Made by a program: the position numbers and the translations under genes
DNA from: Bacillota bacterium
Lineage (GTDB): Bacteria > Bacillota > Clostridia > Acetivibrionales > DSM-1351
Assembly: GCA_023400235.1 (NCBI GenBank)
Contig: JAEXFI010000005.1
Location: 124,001 to 188,000, forward strand
Direction of reading: 5' to 3'
DNA length: 64,000 nt
The notes under the pieces: model-generated
Databases searched by the model: none
What the model was told of the DNA's origin: nothing
Seen by the model: the letters and a program-made list of their open reading frames with translations, nothing else
In this document: in pieces, positions 61,591 through 64,000 of the stretch
Numbering within the stretch: position 1 is the first letter of the stretch
How the letters are laid out: each line of letters opens with the position of its first letter

Positions 61591-63102
61591 ATGATATTAT
61601 TACAGAAAATATGCCTGAGTGAGCTTATGAGCTATATAGAAGAGGAATTGAGGATAAGTGATCTTCCAAACATAAACGAGATTCATCTGGGGAGGTCAGG
61701 ATATCTGGAGGAAATAAGGCAGGCACAAAAGCACCTTGCAATTGATGGAAGTACACAAGCAAGAGAATTTGTTATAAACAGCATATACTTTATGCTTATA
61801 GAAAAGACCGAGATGGTAAGCCGGGATAATATTGATCAGCTCCTGGGAGAGTATCACATAAACTACTATGATAACATATATGCCGGAGATAATGCATATA
61901 AGGCTGACAGACCCATTGATCAAGAAATCGGGAACTACCTGGCGAGGTATTCCATAAGCCGTGAGGACGATTTTGATACAAAGCTTCAAAAACTTGCCCA
62001 GATTATATATCAGGAGATATATGGCTATGGAATATTGGACGAGCTTGTCTTTGATCCAAAGCTGAATGAAGTTGCCTGTACAAGAAGTGATTACATATGG
62101 ATTCAATATAACGGAATAAAAAGGCATATACCAAACCGGAAATTTGTTTTTAAGAGTGAGGAAAGCTACAGGAAGGTTATTGAGAACAGGCTTACATCAA
62201 CTGCCAAGGAAGAAATAAATGCCGGGTATCCTCTTGTAAATGCCATGCTGAAGAACGGAGCCAGGGTAACTGCACTCAGGCCTCCTCTATCAAAATATTA
62301 TGTAGTAAATATACGGCTGTTTGCTTCCAAGGCACAGTTGCTGAAATACAGGAGCAAATTCGTTGAAGACAGGATTGCCAGGATTATTGAACTTCTTGCG
62401 GGTAAAGGAAGGAGAAATGTTGCGATCATCGGGGAGCAAGGCTCCGGAAAAACTACAGCGGCAGACGAGCTTTTGATCAAGCAGCTGGATTCAGATATAA
62501 GTATAGGACTTGCAGAAAATATACATGAATTGAATATTTCAACAAACTATCCTGAAAAGAATATCGTTGAATTACAGTACACAAGAGATTTTAAGCCTTC
62601 TGATATAACTGAGATTTTTTTCAGACTTAACAGGGATATAGTTATATATGGGGAAGTCAGAAACTCCTACGAGGCTTTTGAAATGATTAAGGCCATGTTG
62701 AGACAGGCCCGAGGCAGCTTGTTTACATTTCATTCCTCCAGTACAAGACGCATGATCCACGACTTGAGACAGTTGCTTATGCAAACGGGCTTTTATACTG
62801 ATTATAGAGAAGCGCAATTTGATGTTGCAGATGCTGTTGATATTGTTGTACATATAAAACTTGACAGGGAAACGGGACAAAGGTATGTGTATAAAGTTGC
62901 TGAGGTTATAGCTGATGAAGAAGGGATGTCCTTTCAAATAAATGACCTTTTCATATTTGATAAGGAAAAGGGGAGTTATATTGCCAATAAAAATGGATTG
63001 TCAAAAGAACAGATAATGTCATGCATGGAATATGAATTTTCAAACACTGATTTAAAGGAATTAGAGGATTTGTTTTGCTTGCCTGATATACAGGAGGCTT
63101 AA
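61591..63102 (+). CDS. CpaF/TadA-type secretion ATPase
   Basis: A 503-residue hexameric ATPase that powers Tad/Flp pilus assembly or a related secretion system. An N-terminal domain is followed by the CpaF region IYQEIYGYGILDELVFDPKLNEVAC, the Walker A GEQGSGKT (281-288), and the segment DIVIYGEVRNSYEAFEMIKAMLRQARGSLFTFHSSS, which corresponds to the Walker B/His box. The ATG at 61591 follows AAAGGAG at 6 bases; longer starts at 61555 and 61576 are not favoured. It overlaps the TadB-like start by 1 base. Confidence 0.9.
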   Translation: MILLQKICLSELMSYIEEELRISDLPNINEIHLGRSGYLEEIRQAQKHLAIDGSTQAREFVINSIYFMLIEKTEMVSRDNIDQLLGEYHINYYDNIYAGDNAYKADRPIDQEIGNYLARYSISREDDFDTKLQKLAQIIYQEIYGYGILDELVFDPKLNEVACTRSDYIWIQYNGIKRHIPNRKFVFKSEESYRKVIENRLTSTAKEEINAGYPLVNAMLKNGARVTALRPPLSKYYVVNIRLFASKAQLLKYRSKFVEDRIARIIELLAGKGRRNVAIIGEQGSGKTTAADELLIKQLDSDISIGLAENIHELNISTNYPEKNIVELQYTRDFKPSDITEIFFRLNRDIVIYGEVRNSYEAFEMIKAMLRQARGSLFTFHSSSTRRMIHDLRQLLMQTGFYTDYREAQFDVADAVDIVVHIKLDRETGQRYVYKVAEVIADEEGMSFQINDLFIFDKEKGSYIANKNGLSKEQIMSCMEYEFSNTDLKELEDLFCLPDIQEA

Positions 63103-64000
63103 TGAAAAAATCAATTGCAGATCTGTTGAACAGACTTGAATTTTCTTTTGAGTATAGAGGGTACACTATTTTAGTATTGCTAGGTGTTATATGCCTTTGG
63201 TCAGGCATATATATTTCAGGTTATAAGCCAAGGCCTAAAACAGAGTATAAATTTGCCTTTAAAAAATCAGATAAGATTGTGAGCATTTTTGAAGGATTTA
63301 TTGCCAGAACACCCTTTACAATGCTGTCCAAAAAACTTGAATGTTCTATAGCATATTTTATGCTACAGGACATATTGCAGAGGAGAATTGTTGCCATATT
63401 CACCTTTGTTTTGCCTGCTGCAGGTGCCTTTATATTCCTTTTTTTAAATCAGGTTTTAAATCTTTGGTATACAAAGCTTACGGCGTTACTGCTGTGCCTT
63501 ATGGTGCCATATTACGTTTTTACTTTAGTTGCGGATTATTTTAAATACTATCTGAGGATGAAAATACCGGTACTAATTGACCGCTTCAGAGGTTCTTTTA
63601 TAACCTGTAAAAGGATAAAGCCTGCGCTGCTGGAATGCAGCAGGAGCATAGACCCCACTTTGGGAAGGATTATTTCCAGGGCATCAGATTGCAGTGATTT
63701 GAATGACAGCCTATTGAAATTAAAGGAGGGCATAAATGATATATGGTTTAATGTTTTTGTACTGATGCTGGTTAATTACCGAGAAAATGGAGGTGAGCTA
63801 ATAGCCCAGTTATATAAATTAAATCGCACAATTACAAGGTACAATAATATAGAAAAAAAGAAAAACAAACGGCTCATATGGTATGAAATTTTTACTGTAG
63901 CAGTAAGTGTTATGAGTATTCCTGCAATTCTATTACTGAATAAAATGATTCTTGGGATAAATATCGGTATGTATTATGATGCTACAGAATCCTTTGCAAG
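63102..64000 (+). CDS. TadB/TadC-like (T2SS F-type) membrane protein, 3' truncated by the window
   Basis: An open frame of 299 codons runs to the window end without a stop. Translated from the ATG at 63102 (AGGAGG 4 bases upstream) it reads MKKSIADLLNRLEF.... Hydrophobic segments lie at about residues 23-40 (TILVLLGVICLWSGIYI), 97-114 (VAIFTFVLPAAGAFIFLF), 124-143 (LTALLLCLMVPYYVFTLVA) and 265-283 (FTVAVSVMSIPAILLLN). A polar cytoplasmic part with YRENGGELIAQLYKLN fits the F-domain proteins of type II secretion and Tad systems. It starts inside the CpaF stop codon, so it belongs to the same operon. Confidence 0.75.
   Translation, partial: MKKSIADLLNRLEFSFEYRGYTILVLLGVICLWSGIYISGYKPRPKTEYKFAFKKSDKIVSIFEGFIARTPFTMLSKKLECSIAYFMLQDILQRRIVAIFTFVLPAAGAFIFLFLNQVLNLWYTKLTALLLCLMVPYYVFTLVADYFKYYLRMKIPVLIDRFRGSFITCKRIKPALLECSRSIDPTLGRIISRASDCSDLNDSLLKLKEGINDIWFNVFVLMLVNYRENGGELIAQLYKLNRTITRYNNIEKKKNKRLIWYEIFTVAVSVMSIPAILLLNKMILGINIGMYYDATESFA

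Overview
The window looks like a chromosome segment of a motile, plant-polysaccharide-using anaerobic Firmicute of class Clostridia. The basis is the A+T-rich sequence with strong GGAGG ribosome sites and frequent TTG starts, the tilS-hpt-ftsH order, an S-box in front of metK, a YesM/YesN-regulated intracellular xylan-oligosaccharide locus, and a Firmicutes-type late flagellar region (yvyF-flgM-flgN-flgK-flgL-fliW-csrA-hag-flaG-fliD-fliS). A relative of the cellulolytic Ruminiclostridium group is my guess; no 16S or other marker is present to prove it.

Layout. 1-3.5 kb: end of tilS, hpt, ftsH. 3.6-17.8 kb: a sugar-uptake and hydrolysis locus with a two-component system, two CUT1 permeases, a lipoprotein binding protein, GH43, a six-hairpin-like protein, a GH10-like enzyme and a GH4 enzyme. 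The enzymes lack signal peptides and no transport ATPase is encoded, so imported glucurono/arabino-xylo-oligosaccharides are probably cut inside the cell. Two promoters here share the same design: tandem GTAAARATATGAAT repeats with a 19-bp period at a fixed distance from a TTGTTY-N17-TATAAT promoter. 17.9-25.9 kb: housekeeping genes (FlK-like thioesterase, S-box/metK, CorC-like protein, RecD2, ComF, YvyF) plus a possible 34-residue gene.

26.0-40.3 kb: late flagellar genes with three sigma-D-type promoters (flgM, flagellin and flaG). There are two tandem flgK genes, the first carrying an inserted VWA-like domain. The FliW-CsrA-flagellin switch is present, including a hairpin with a GGA loop in the flagellin leader. 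40.3-55.8 kb: a glycan island directly downstream of the flagellar genes on the same strand. It encodes CDP-glucose synthesis and 4,6-dehydration, a split transketolase, an acetolactate-synthase-like ThDP enzyme, a radical SAM/SPASM protein, a Gfo/Idh oxidoreductase, an aldo-keto reductase, a PglD-like acyltransferase, a glycosyltransferase-methyltransferase and three FkbM methyltransferases of identical two-domain design. With the TPR glycosyltransferase beside flagellin, it probably makes and attaches an unusual, possibly branched and methylated, flagellar or surface sugar.

55.9-64 kb: an alpha/beta hydrolase (minus strand), a COG1313-type radical SAM protein, then the start of a Tad/Flp-pilus-like locus. 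That locus begins with a Ser/Thr kinase fused to a MinD/CpaE-like domain with a degenerate P-loop, followed by CpaB/SAF, a second MinD-like ATPase, CpaF and a TadB-like protein cut by the window end. The VWA-bearing hook protein, the glycan island and the kinase-headed Tad locus are the most unusual parts.
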